From Dinochytrium kinnereticum (lineage: Eukaryota > Chytridiomycota > Chytridiomycetes > Chytridiales > Chytridiaceae), in assembly GCA_027604005.1 (NCBI GenBank), contig JADGJT010000065.1, forward strand, positions 1-64,000: a stretch of DNA of 64,000 bases. Reading direction: 5' to 3'. The translations under genes were made by a program, and so were the position numbers. The notes beneath the pieces were generated by a model. It was not told the DNA's origin. It searched no databases and saw nothing but the letters and a program-made list of their open reading frames with translations. This document shows, piece after piece, positions 12,001 through 22,968 of this stretch. Every line of letters begins with the position of its first letter. Within the stretch, counting starts at the first letter, position 1.

Positions 12001-12839
12001 TCCCACCCATGACGATGGCTGACATGATTGCTTTGGCAACGACGATAGGAGATCGTCAACGCGCTTTAGATGAGCTCGCAAACCTCCAATCGACTTACCC
12101 ACCTACCTTCAAGCCTCTCAACCACTTTGTTCGTCAAACCCAGTCTCTTCAGTCTCTTGCATTCGTTGGTGACCTTATCGCTACTGCTTTCTCACATGAC
12201 GTTCTTACGGGTGCAAAGAAGACGGGTTGGGTCAACGCCGCTGTATGCAACCGTCTTCTCAACGCGCATTTGAAGCGAAACGATCTTCCCACTTATATTA
12301 AACTCTTCAAAACCTTCTTTGTCTCCTCCCATCTGACTCCCACGCCATCGTCATGGACAGATTACATGGTTTATCTATGTCAATCTCGACGGCACCGTGA
12401 TGCCATATCAGTATGGCAAGCACTGCGATCAAACGACGAGTCAAAGCTTTCGCCAGCAGTTATAGATGACCTCTCCTCAGACAATATTCACCGCATCTTC
12501 CCTCGGGGATCTTCATTATTCCCATGGAGATGTGCGACGTCTGTACCAGCCGTGTTGACCGCTTGTGGTCTCGGGGGTTTAATCGACGACGCTAAGCGGA
12601 TTTGGGATGAGTTGAAAAATGAAGGGTATCCCGTCACTGAAACTCATACACGTAGCTTTTTAGAGTGTTTGGGGAGAAATGGGGAGTGGGACGAGGCTTT
12701 AAGGGCTGCGTTGGATAGCAAGAGTGGGCTTGAAACCTTTTTAACGTTGGAGAAGTTGCTAACAGAGGTTAGGGGCTTTGAAAGGATCAAGGAGGCCATA
12801 AGTGCAAAGGTGGAGGAGTTAAAAGGGAGGGTTATATGA
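9007..12839 (+). CDS. Large pentatricopeptide repeat (PPR) protein, probably mitochondrial
   Basis: Proposed exons are 9007-9150 and 9195-12839, giving 1262 aa. A continuous ORF begins at ATG 9165, but a better model splices an upstream exon starting MQLALLYRCLRRCRPRV, an Arg-rich mitochondrial presequence. It uses donor GTGAGC at 9151 and acceptor AAAG at 9194 with a CTGAC branch site, all in phase. Degenerate 35-residue helical hairpins run through most of the protein, for example VTPEVYASLMNAYVKSAQ and LEMRTAGIKPDAGIYAALL. PPR proteins bind organellar RNA; the target cannot be told. The gene shares a very short divergent promoter with YME2, which fits co-expression of mitochondrial functions. 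Confidence in the PPR call is high; the first exon is a model. Confidence 0.88.
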
Positions 12840-13150
12840 AACAGTGTTTTTCTTCATTCTTCACTCTAATATAAAATATAATCAATCAGATGGGGTGTAA
12901 TATTTGAAGCCCATATTGTGAGATCTGTGGTGGTGTTTTTGTTTTGTTTACTGACTGTAGGTGCAGAAAAAAGTGTTGTTTTCATGACTTTAAGTAATAA
13001 CTTATATTGCCGTCTACGCCAAGCTGGGAGAAAAGGCAATAAAACACTAAGCAACACATGAACATCTTCTAAACAAAAAAAATATGAGAACTTTATTTAT
13101 TTTTTTCTTCCTTTTTCTGATAGTAATGTTGCTCTTAAACAGCAACCCCC
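12840..13150. other. Convergent 3' intergenic region
   Basis: AT-rich 0.3-kb spacer between the PPR and ThrRS stop codons. No gene seen. Confidence 0.45.
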
Positions 13151-15807
13151 TCAAATAATCTGGTTCTTCTCCCTGGTCTCCTTCAACTTCAAAAGCTTTG
13201 GCAAGACCTCATCAAGAGCCCTCACCTCTCCCTTACTCTTTGTATTAACATCATCCCTGTTCCTAACATTCACGGACGCAGTCTTCTCCTCCTCAGCCCC
13301 CACTACAAAAATGAAGTTGAAGTGTCCAATCTCCGCATTACGAATCTTCTTGTTCAGAGTCAAATCAGAGGTGTCAGCTTCAGCGTACAATCCGGCATCC
13401 CAAAGCTTAGTCTGAACGGACTTTGCGTAATCAAACGCCGAGGAGGAGACAGGAATCACGACAACCTGGTATGGGCTCAACCAGAATGGCCACTTTCCAG
13501 CGAAGTTTTCAGTAAGAATAGCGATCATCCTTTCAATGGATCCGAGGACGGCTCGGTGAATCATAACGGGGCGGCGCATCTCGGGGCCGGTCTTGCCTGA
13601 AGCATCGGTGACAACCTTGTCAGAAACGTATTCGAGCTTGAACCGATCGGGAAGTTGGAAGTCAAGTTGAATCGTCGCGCATTGATGCTTTCTCCTCAAA
13701 GCGTCGCTGATCCGAATGTCAAGCTTTGGGCCGTAGAAAGCTCCATCTCCAGGGTTAAGCTCCCACTTATACCCAAAGTCCTTCTGGAACTTTATCAAAG
13801 CTGCCTCTAGGATGGCTTCGGCCTTGTTCCAGGTCTCCACCTCTCCCAAGAACTTCTCAGGACGAGTGGAAAGCTTTATGTCGATGGTGAAACCAAAGAG
13901 ACCGTAAACACGTTGCAAAAAGTCGAGACAGCTATCCATCTCAGTGGCTACTTGATCCATGGTGCAAAAAATGTGGGCGTCGTCTTGACAGAACCGGCGG
14001 ACACGGGTGAGACCGGTAAGAGCACCAGACGCTTCGTTTCGGTGTATGACACCGAAATCGGCGAGACGAAGAGGAAGGTCTCGGTACGAACGATCGCGGT
14101 GCTTGAACATGAGACAATGACCGGGACAGTTCATTGGCTTTAAAGCAAATTTCTCTTTTTCGACGTCGAAGAAGAACATGTCCTCCTGTTGGATGCTTTA
14201 ATAATAGCGATGTTGAGAAGAATGCTTTTTTTGTAACTTACGCTGTAGTTGGCCCAATGACCACTTATCTCCCAAAGCTTGGTATTGTACATATTGGGAG
14301 AGATCACCTCATGGAATCCACGCTTGCGGTACTCCGACTTTTACCACAAAAACAAACCAAAAGGTAAGCATTTAAGGACACCATCGCACATAAGCATAAC
14401 AGACACAGCCGAGAGAGGCCCACCTTCTGAAGATCCATCAAAGCATTATAGATTCTGGCACCATGCGGCAAGAAAAAGCAAGATCCAGGGCTGAGCTCAT
14501 TGAAGAAGAACAATTCCTGCTCAATACCAATCTTTCGGTGATCGCGTTTAGCAGCTTCCTCCATAAAGAGCTTGTACTCCTTCATCTGCTTAGTGTCAGG
14601 GAACGAGATACCGTAGATACGCTGGAGGGAGTCGTTCTTGGCGTCACCAAGGAAGTAAGAGGCAGAGTTCTATGATGGTGTGAGAAAAAAAAGACGTATG
14701 ATGAATGTTAGAGAACAAACCTTGACGACGGCGAGGGCCTTTATCCTACCGGTGTCGGGAATGTGAGGGCCGTAGCACCTAGAGAAGAAGAAGTTGGTTA
14801 GCCAAACATTCATTTACAGAAAAAGAAAAGGGATGTGCGTACAGATCGATCAACGGTCCGCAACGGTAGACAGTGGTGGAGGTCCCATCCGGAATCTTAT
14901 CATTGATAATATGAACCTTGTACTTATTATCATGGAACATCTTTAACAGATTCTCTTTGGAAACAATGAGACGTTCAAAAGGCTGCTTTTCCTTGATCGC
15001 TTTTGATGCAAGCGTCTCCAGGGATCCGTAGTCACTCTGTGAAACAGTCCTCTCGGACGACATCTCATAGTAAAACCCTTCCTCGATAGGTGGACCGATG
15101 CAAAGGTGACATCCGTAGTGAAGCTCACAGGCTTCACCGAGGACGTGGGCGGAGGAGTGCCAGAATACCATCTTTCCTGTTCATTTCAAACAAGAAAGAA
15201 AAAAAAAAGGAGCAGAGATAAGCAAGCCATGACATGGGGGCAGAGCAAGATATTCACAGAAAAATAAAAGAGGCCTACCCTCGGGATGATCAAAGTCCAA
15301 AAGCTCAAGGTTGCATGATCGCTCAAAAGGTCGAACCAAATCCCACAACCCTCCATCAACCTTAGCGATCACGACTCGCTCCGAAAGCGACTTGCTCAAC
15401 ATCTTTGCAATGTCCATTGGCGTGGTTTCCCATGATTTTCCTTCCATCTCGCGGCCATCAGGTAGAGCGATCTTGATGTCCAAACGGGGCTTGGCTGGAG
15501 CATTCCATGAGCAAGGCGAACGGGATGGGCTCTGAAAACACTGAGTGGGCTTACCGGCAACTTCTTCTTTGTAGGACTTCATCAGCTCGTCGAACATGGT
15601 GATGCGGTGCTGGATATAGTCTGGACGGGGCGACACCTGTTGTTCACATGCGATACGAGGTCAGCGACAACGCACACGAGATCTCTCGCTCCCTCCTCGT
15701 AAACAAAAAGCACCAGCAGTTGCAGCGCCAGTGCTCACCTCAAGAGGATGGTCGCCCGTCTGGCCCTTGGGGGCCTTCGCCTTCTTCTCGACCTTTGCGC
15801 TGCTCAT
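13151..15807 (-). CDS. THS1: Threonyl-tRNA synthetase, cytosolic type
   Basis: Eight exons (15807-15739, 15636-15555, 15494-15279, 15176-14843, 14778-14721, 14669-14424, 14337-14242, 14185-13151) give 711 aa, the usual eukaryotic length. The order is a Lys-rich N-terminal extension, a TGS domain ([17 protein letters not shown]), the second additional (editing-type) domain with [10 protein letters not shown], the class II catalytic core with [10 protein letters not shown] and [17 protein letters not shown], and a C-terminal anticodon-binding domain ([17 protein letters not shown]). It charges tRNA-Thr in the cytosol and possibly also in mitochondria. No clear mitochondrial presequence is visible at the chosen start. 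A TGCC/TGCT tetranucleotide repeat sits a few bases upstream of the ATG. Confidence 0.96.
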
Positions 15808-15821
15808 TTCTGCCTGCCTGC

Positions 15822-15854
<33 letters not shown>

Positions 15855-16405
15855 GTTGGCCTCCTTTTTTTCTCCGGCACGGGCCTTTTTGTTCCTTCAA
15901 CAAAAAATAAAATTTCTGGTGAATCAGAGATCGTTGGGTGAAATGGCCGGCTGCTGGTTGCGGCGGAGCTGCCGACTGTTTGAAAGCTTCGCCTCAGCAC
16001 TCGGATGCATGCGTGACGCGCTGAATTGGGGGGTGAATGCCTGCGCCTCGTTGACTGGGCGGGAGGAGGGTGGGGGGGAATTGGGGCCGCTGGACGCGCC
16101 ATGCCGTTTGCTGCTGGGGGTGGGTGTTCATGCGATCACGTAGCCCCATTCACCTGCAAACTGTTTCTGAATGGGTCCATGGAGGGATGGATGGATGCTT
16201 TCAAGAAGCCGAATCCTACTTGGAAATGCATTCTTGCTTTAAACTCCGTGTATTTACATTTTGATGATTGCCCGCCCCACCTAGTATCTAATAAGGTCAA
16301 TCTAATGGGTCTACGCATTAGCCATTCCTGCCTCTATGCTTTGAGATAACCGATGGCCCTTTCATTCACTCGCTGATGAATTTGCATACCAGGTACACAC
16401 CACCC
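15808..16405. other. Intergenic region with tetranucleotide microsatellite
   Basis: Upstream region of the ThrRS gene, about 0.6 kb with no gene. It starts with the TGCC/TGCT repeat at 15811-15854 and contains G-rich tracts around 16050-16130. Confidence 0.5.
15811..15854 (+). repeat. TGCC/TGCT tetranucleotide microsatellite
   Basis: About three TGCC units followed by about eight TGCT-type units, three bases upstream of the ThrRS start codon, so it lies in the 5' leader. On the coding strand it reads as AGCA/AGGC repeats. Confidence 0.9.
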
Positions 16406-17070
16406 CTAAACCACCTCCCTCTTATCCTGAGAAGCAATCTCAATGGTGAGCTCAACCACCAGCTGCCAGTCGTCGTGATATCCCTCTTTTCAAGTGGAGG
16501 AGGGTTAGTTAAAGGTGGAAGCATTGGAACACTCGAAAACGCACCTTTAACACACTTCTTGAACTCTCTCAGCGCCCTTTCTGGAGACCAGAAATCTGTT
16601 AGCGCACCGTCCCCCCCAGCAACAATAGAAAGGAGGTCCTCACCTGGCTCGCCCAGATTCAGGTAGCAGTAGCCCAGCAAATGCCGTCCTGGCAGCGTGG
16701 CCCCAGGCATCGTAATCTGACAACCCACAGCCAGCCAGTCAGAGGAAATCAACAACTCCGAAATGAACACCCACGTAGAGCTGCAGGCACAGCAGCGACC
16801 GCGAGTACGCTCCCAGCTGGTAAAAGTCCTTGGCCACCTGTGCAAGCGATCATGGGCGTAAGCTCTGCCCGGATGTCTGCTCGCCGTCCTCACCTTGTAC
16901 ATGTCGTAGGCCTCGGGTGGGCGGTTCAGTCTCCGCTGGAACCAGTCAAGGACCTCCTCCCTTCCCATCGTTGGTCTAATACAGTATCAATCGGTATGGT
17001 GCGAGAGAGCATCTTAGAGTCGCTCATCCATTTTCTACCTGAACGTCTCATAGTCTGCAAAGTCCGTCAT
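16406..17070 (-). CDS. Small TPR-like protein of unknown function
   Basis: Six tiny exons (17070-17039, 16975-16894, 16837-16775, 16716-16644, 16580-16545, 16485-16406) give about 121 aa, starting MTDFADYETF and ending EIASQDKREVV. All joins keep one frame and use good GT-AG sites. The middle has a helix-turn-helix repeat pattern (VAKDFYQLGAYSRSLLCLQ then LLGYCYLNLGEPERALREF), consistent with about two tetratricopeptide-like repeats. A perfect polypyrimidine-AG at about 17092 suggests there may be one more upstream exon adding residues such as RPNFFPFLNDE. I do not recognise the family. Short TPR proteins act as scaffolds; no specific role can be inferred. Confidence 0.6.
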
Positions 17071-17216
17071 CTCGTCGTTCAGAAACGGAAAGAAATTTGG
17101 TCTCTAAAAAACAAACCGCATTTTTCACGCAAGACAGGTGACGACTTTATTTAGACAGATGCAAACTGGAAGCCAGGGGGAAATCAAAATGCAAACTTTG
17201 ATAGTTCCTCCTCTTC

Positions 17217-19135
17217 TCACTTTTCTATTTTCAGAATATTTTTCTTCCTCTCGGCCGTGTACGGCACCTGCCCAGGAGCGCTGTGCTTCCTCTCGTTGTC
17301 CTCCTTCTTCTTGCGAGAATCGATCATTACTCTCTTCTTCTTCGATACAGAGATAATGTTTTTCGGAATGTGCCGTTGTCTGAAAGGAGAAAGAGAAATG
17401 TCAGATAGTTGAACCACGTCTTAAATTAGGAGCTTTTTTGCATACTTGTCGATGCGCTTGATTTCTGGCATGTGCTTGTACCGCTCCTTCAAAGACTTTG
17501 AGTAATCCAAAGCGTTCTGCTCACGAGGGTTGAGCTATGAAAGGAATCATGGTATAGAGGGTAGGGAAAAGGGTTAGCGCACCGTCCCCCCTGTCAAAAA
17601 AAAAACAGTACAAAAAAACAATTCATCCTAACCGCTCCAATCTTTGCCGATGCCTCAGCCTTCCAAATCCTAACGCTCCCGTCATCGCTCCCAGACAATA
17701 CAAACTTATTATCCATAGTAAATTTGACGCAAAACACCTTTTGCATCCGTTTGGTATGATAAACGTCACGGCTGTGCCCGTCCCGTGCGCGATATATTCT
17801 AACAGTCTGATCGTATGAGCCGGAGAGAACTTCTTGACCAGTAGGTGAATAATCGACGTCCATGCTGTTCAAGGGCAAAAACGAAGAAAAAAAAGAAAAA
17901 AAAAGTCAGATAATTAGCCAAGTGAAAGAACAAAGAGGCTAACAGACAAAGAATACTTACACTGCGGACACGTGGTCCTTCAAAACATTAAGAGATCGGT
18001 CCATTTTCCGCATATCAAACATATAGAGATTATGGTCTTCATTCGCCTATAATGCCGAAAGAAGCCAAAGAAACAACGTCAGATAACCACCAATCAGACC
18101 ACGGTTAAAAAACATAACCAAAACCGTACAGCTGTAAAGTTAAACGCCTCCATCGGGTTCCACGCAATAGCGTTCGTCCGCAGGGCAAGAATGGCTTTCT
18201 GGATGGGCTGGTTGGTGCGAATGTCGTAAAGAGTGATGGTGCGGTCCGTCCCAGCACTGGCCAAAATGCTGGTCTCGGTCTGATTGAATTTGACTGTGGT
18301 GATGGTTTCAGCTCCCCATGATAACGAGCAGATGGGTTCTGAGCGATCGTGGTCCCAGATATCGACTTTGGTTGAAGAGGTGGCAAACTTGTTTTCCCAA
18401 CGGTGATGATCAAGCCCTCTGATTTTACAAAGTTAGGAATACAGGGCTGATGAGAAAGAGACTAACGTTAATGCGTATTTGGCAACATAGGACGCTGTGG
18501 CCTTAAATGGGTGGTTAGATAGATAACACCACCAACAACAACTGCAAATTCACAAACATCTTCAGTGGTATCGTTCCAAAATTTGACGACCTTATCTTCC
18601 CCAGCGGTGATGAATGTGTTGGAGTTGGGAACGGCGCAGATGCCTCTCACAAACCCTTGATGCCCGATGGCCGACCACACTGTTTTTTGCGTCTGAAGAG
18701 ACCACAACCGAATCTCTTTTCCATTTAGGCGTCAACAAAAACCAGTAGTTTCCTTAGTAAACAAGTGCCTCACCTCCGTCGGCAGATCCCGAGAGCATGG
18801 ACGTTAGATTTGTGGGGTGTTTTGCAAGACAGTAAACACCATCCCGGTGTCCAGAGAGTGCGGCGATGAATGGCTTTGCAAACAGTCTCTCCAGCTTGAC
18901 AGCATTCAGGGCTCGTGTGTACTCTCTTGCTCTCTCGAACGGATGCAGCGTGGGATCCAGGTTGCGGTGGAGCTTGTGGATGTCGCCGGCGCTGCCCCTG
19001 ACATGATCGTCCTTGCTCCTGCTGATAGCCTTCACCTTCTGATGAGCGGCAAGGGGGGGAAGGGCAGCCATTAGCCTGCGGCTCAGCTCAGGCATCGCTC
19101 AAGCACACTCAGGGGGGTCGGTCAGTCCTCACCAT
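17217..19135 (-). CDS. SOF1: DCAF13/Sof1 WD40 ribosome-biogenesis protein
   Basis: Nine exons (19135-19133, 19038-18774, 18715-18533, 18494-18467, 18418-18130, 18046-17961, 17864-17633, 17534-17446, 17379-17217) give 445 aa, the same length as human DCAF13. The first coding exon is the ATG alone, followed by GTGAGG; splicing yields MKVKAISRSKDDHVRG, matching the family start. WD40 repeats include LSGHRDGVYCLAKHP and MDVDYSPTGQEVLSGSYD. The C-terminal Sof1 domain (MPEIKRIDKQRHIPKNI and a basic tail) is characteristic. Sof1 is a U3 snoRNP-associated component of the small-subunit processome in the nucleolus. The gene is divergent from NOC2, another ribosome-assembly factor. Confidence 0.95.
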
Positions 19136-19178
19136 CGCTTGCACGTCGTCGTTGCTCCAGTCAGTCAGGAATTGTCTG

Positions 19179-19188
19179 NNNNNNNNNN
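19179..19188. other. Assembly gap (10 N)
   Basis: Ten undetermined bases in the divergent promoter of DCAF13 and NOC2, followed by a T-rich tract. True length is unknown. Confidence 1.
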
Positions 19189-19224
19189 TTTTTTTTTTTG
19201 CTCAAACCACAAATCTCGATTGCC

Positions 19225-22200
19225 ATGAAGGCAAGTCTCCAGCGACGCTCAACCGTCAAACGGCCATTGCCCGACGACGCAATTCTTGCACATTGCTAAC
19301 CCTCCTCCCCACCCTGCCCTTCTCTGCGCTTTTTTTTTGAATGCATGCAGGTCAAGAAGTCAACAAGAAAGTTTGTGAAGAACAGGTTGAAGGATGTCAT
19401 CACGCAGCGCAGAAAGAACCAAAAGGACAACAAGTGGCGGAAGGCAAAGGGCGGGAAGTCTGATGGGAGAAAAGAAAGGCCAGAGGACATGCCTGACTCG
19501 GACGGAAAGTATGGCGATCGTCTTTACAGTCAAATCGTCTCACACTTCTTCCTTCCCTTTTGTTTGTTTTCATGGCAGCGGTGGAGAAGACTCTGATTCG
19601 GATGATGATGGGAGTGATGCTGGATTTGAAATGGATGAAGAAGTGCCGAACCTTGCTGGTGGCGCTGACTTTGAGGACGACGATATGGAAGATGATGATG
19701 AGGACGATGTGGAAGACCTTGAAAACTTAGGTAAGAGATGAAGGCAGCATTCGTCCCCATGTTACTTTCATAGTCTACAGCATTAAATCCTTCAAATCAA
19801 GATGACTTTGGTGGAGACCAAGAAAGCGCCAACGATGATGACTCTGAGATCCTTGAAGCTGGATCCGACATTGACGACGCGCATTCCGAAGATGGCGAAG
19901 GGGAGGACGGAGAAGAAAAGTCACCCGAGGAGAAGAAAGAAAAGCAGAAGCGCAAGCATCTCCGGGATGAGATCGCCGAGCATAAGCGACAGCTGGAGGA
20001 AGTCATGAAGAAGGATCCTGTGTTTTACGAGTTCTTGAAGGACAACGACCCTAATCTGCTTGATTTTGAGGATGATGGAGAGGCAGGGGAGGCGGGTGGA
20101 GATTCGGAAGATGATCTTGATAAGATTATGAAGGGAGACTCGGATGATGAGGAGGAGGAGGTACGTTCTGTTGTCTTGTTCTGTTGTCTTGTTCCACTTG
20201 ACGGAAAGATCTTAATTTTTGCGTTAACTGTCTTTTCATCTCTTGATTTAAACGTATCTCCGTCTTCAATAGCCTCACATGGATCAGGAGGAGGCCGAAG
20301 AAGAAGAAGAAGATTCGTCTAGAGAGCTTGTTACGAAAGAGATGATTGCAGGATGGAGGAAGCTGCTGATCAACTCCAAGTCGCTTAAAACTGCTAGGAA
20401 AGTTGTTCTTGCGCTTCGTGCTGCCATTGCAGGAGGTGAATCTCAGCTTGAGGAGAACGAAGTTCTGGTTTACCGGATTGAGGAGAAGTCAAGTGAGTTC
20501 CTTTTTTTGCCTTTGGTTTTTTTTTTTTTGCTCCAGTCTCTAACCTTGTCAATTCAGTCTATAACCAGATCTTAATATCGGCGTTGAAAGACGTCATTCC
20601 TGTCCTCAACCATCATCTTCCTCAGAAGCTTGCCAAAGGGTGAGGTCTTCTCTTCCTTGCCTACTGCTTTGCTCTTTCGTTTTATTGTTACCTTTTTTTT
20701 TCTTCTCATTTTAATTCTGTTCCGCGGATTCTCCATCTAATGCTTTGTTTAGAAAAATCGCCCTCCCTTCCTCCCAACCCAAGTGGAAGAAGCTGGCGCC
20801 GTTGGTGAAGTCATTCTTGAAATGCTTGCAAAAGGTCTTGGACCAGGCGGCAGATGAGGATCTCCTAAGATTTGTCATTCGGCAGTCCGAAGGCGCCGCT
20901 ATTTATTTCGCTTGCTTTCCAAAGTTGTGTAAAGATTATCTGAAGGTGAGATCTTAAATATTGCCTCTGACTCCATGGTGAACCTTTGAGATTACATAGA
21001 TTTTTAACACACTCTTTCTTGTTTTTAAAAGCAACTCCTGAAATTCTGGACCTCCTCGACACCTGAAACAAAAATTCTGGCATTCCTCGCTATCCGTAAC
21101 CTCTCCGTCACCGTACCATCACCGTACCTTGACCTCTCTCTCAAAGGTCTTTACACCACCTTCTCCACGGCCTGCCGCACGACCAATATCCACACCCTCT
21201 CCGCAATCGACTTTATGATCAACTGCATCGTTGAAATCTCTGGAATCGACCCCAACACCACGTACTACTTTGGGTTTATCTACATTCGTCAACTGGCCAT
21301 TCTGCTAAGAGGCGCGATGAACACCAGGTCAAAGGACGCTACTAAGAATGTTTATTGCTGGCAGTTTGTGCATTGCTTGAGAGTGTGGGCGAGAGTTTTG
21401 GCGACCTACTGTGAGGTTGCTTCCACTGCTGAGGTTGCTGGGGGCAATGTTTTGAAGCCGTTGATTTATCCGTTGGTACAGGTAGCGTTAGGGACTTTGA
21501 GGTTGAAACCTTCAGTCAAGTATTTCCCACTCAGGTTTCAGTGTTTGAGAATCCTAAATGATGTTGGAAGGAAGACTGGCACATTTATCCCCATTGCCGC
21601 CGAGATTGTTGAGGTAAGTTTTCTTTTTTATGTCTTTACCTTTAGGCATTTATTACCTTTGTTTCTAACCCATTTCTTTTGTCTTTTTTGCGCTTTTCTG
21701 ATTTTGTTTTTTCTCAGGTCTTCCAATCCGCCGAGTTTGGAAAGAAACCCAAACCTTCCACCCTCAAACCCCTTGACTTTAGGCTTTGCCTCAAAACTCC
21801 TGCTCAGTACGTCGGGTCTCGTCCTTTCCAGCAAGGCGCCGTTGAGGAATCTATCTCTATTCTTGTCGACTACTTTGACACATTTGCTCTCTCCATCTCC
21901 TTCCCAGAGCTCGTCATCCCCGTTATTGTTTTGGTGGGGTCTATTGAACTTGTTTAGTTTACTTTTCAGTGTTTTCTAATGATGGTGGTTGCTTCTTTAT
22001 GCCCAATAGCTTAAACGGTACATCAAGAACTCAAAGAACTTTGTCGTTAACAAGGAAATTCAACACTTCCTTGAAGCCCTTGAAAGCAACCACCGTTTCG
22101 TCAACGACAAGCGAAACAATGTCGATTTCAGCCCAAAAGACGTTGATAAGGCTGTACGTGTTTCCTCCCGTACCCTCTCTATTTAAACCAGCAAAAAACC

Positions 22201-22605
22201 CAGCCTCCCGATGCACTATCCGTCTAACCACATTCACTCTTATTTCTAAAACAGTCCATGTTCCTAATGGACATTGACCCGATGCTCTCCCCGCTCCGAA
22301 AATACGCGGTCACAAAGCGAAAGGTCCGTGAAGACAAGCTCTCTGCGCTCCAAGCCCAAGTAGCTAAAGAGGACGCCACGAAAGGCGCTGCTGGTGCGGA
22401 ACTGAAGAGGGAGAAGGCGAGGGAGAGGGCTGATGGTGGGAAGAAGAAGGCTGTGGTTGGAAAGAAGCGGAAGGACGAGGATGAGGATGATGAGGTTGAG
22501 GATTTTGTTTTGAGTGATGACGATGATGATGAGGAGGGTGAGGATGAGATGGAGATGGAGTTTGAGGGTGAGGGGGAGGAGGAGGAGGAGGAAGAGGACG
22601 AGTAG
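19225..22605 (+). CDS. NOC2: Nucleolar complex protein 2
   Basis: Exons: 19225-19230 or an alternative start at 19345, then 19351-19508, 19579-19730, 19802-20160, 20273-20492, 20558-20639, 20753-20945, 21032-21613, 21718-21933, 22010-22153 and 22255-22605; 820 aa either way. The preferred start is ATGAAG spliced through a GC-AG intron (AG/GCAAGT donor) to give MKVKKSTRKFVKNRL, like yeast Noc2. The alternative ATG at 19345 gives MQVKK. Hallmarks are basic and acidic N-terminal tracts, DPVFYEFLKDNDPNLLDF, a long helical-repeat core (IRQSEGAAIYFACFPKL) and an acidic C-terminus. Noc2 pairs with Noc1 and Noc3 in nucleolar and nuclear assembly and export of 60S precursors. Confidence 0.94.
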
Positions 22606-22968
22606 AGGAATTTTTTTTTATTTTCCCGGTATTTAAAAAGCAGCATGTATCTGGTCTTTTTTCTTTCTTTCTTTTTGGGCGAGGATTCCCAACAGAGCGA
22701 TGCAATCACAAATAAAAAACGAATTATAAAAAAAAGACGCAATGCAGTGTTAGGTTTTTTCACATTTTTCTATGCCTCGTTTAAATAGAAAGTGTGAATC
22801 TCAAGTGCATAGATCAATTTATTCCCCTCCAAACACATCTTTTTTATTCTTGTTAAATATGAAATGCACTTCCCAGAAAAAGAAACGACCAAGGAAGAAG
22901 AAGAAAAAAAAAACTCAACACATCCAAAGCATAAACAAAACGAGACAAAAGGGAATTCCAGCTAAGAA
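22606..22968. other. Convergent 3' intergenic region, A-rich
   Basis: Spacer between the NOC2 and NXF1 stop codons with several A tracts. No gene seen. Confidence 0.45.

Noticed and set aside
22224..22763. Minus-strand Ser/Pro-rich ORF
   Set aside because: Antisense shadow of the acidic GAT/GAG-rich C-terminus of NOC2; no splice or domain support.
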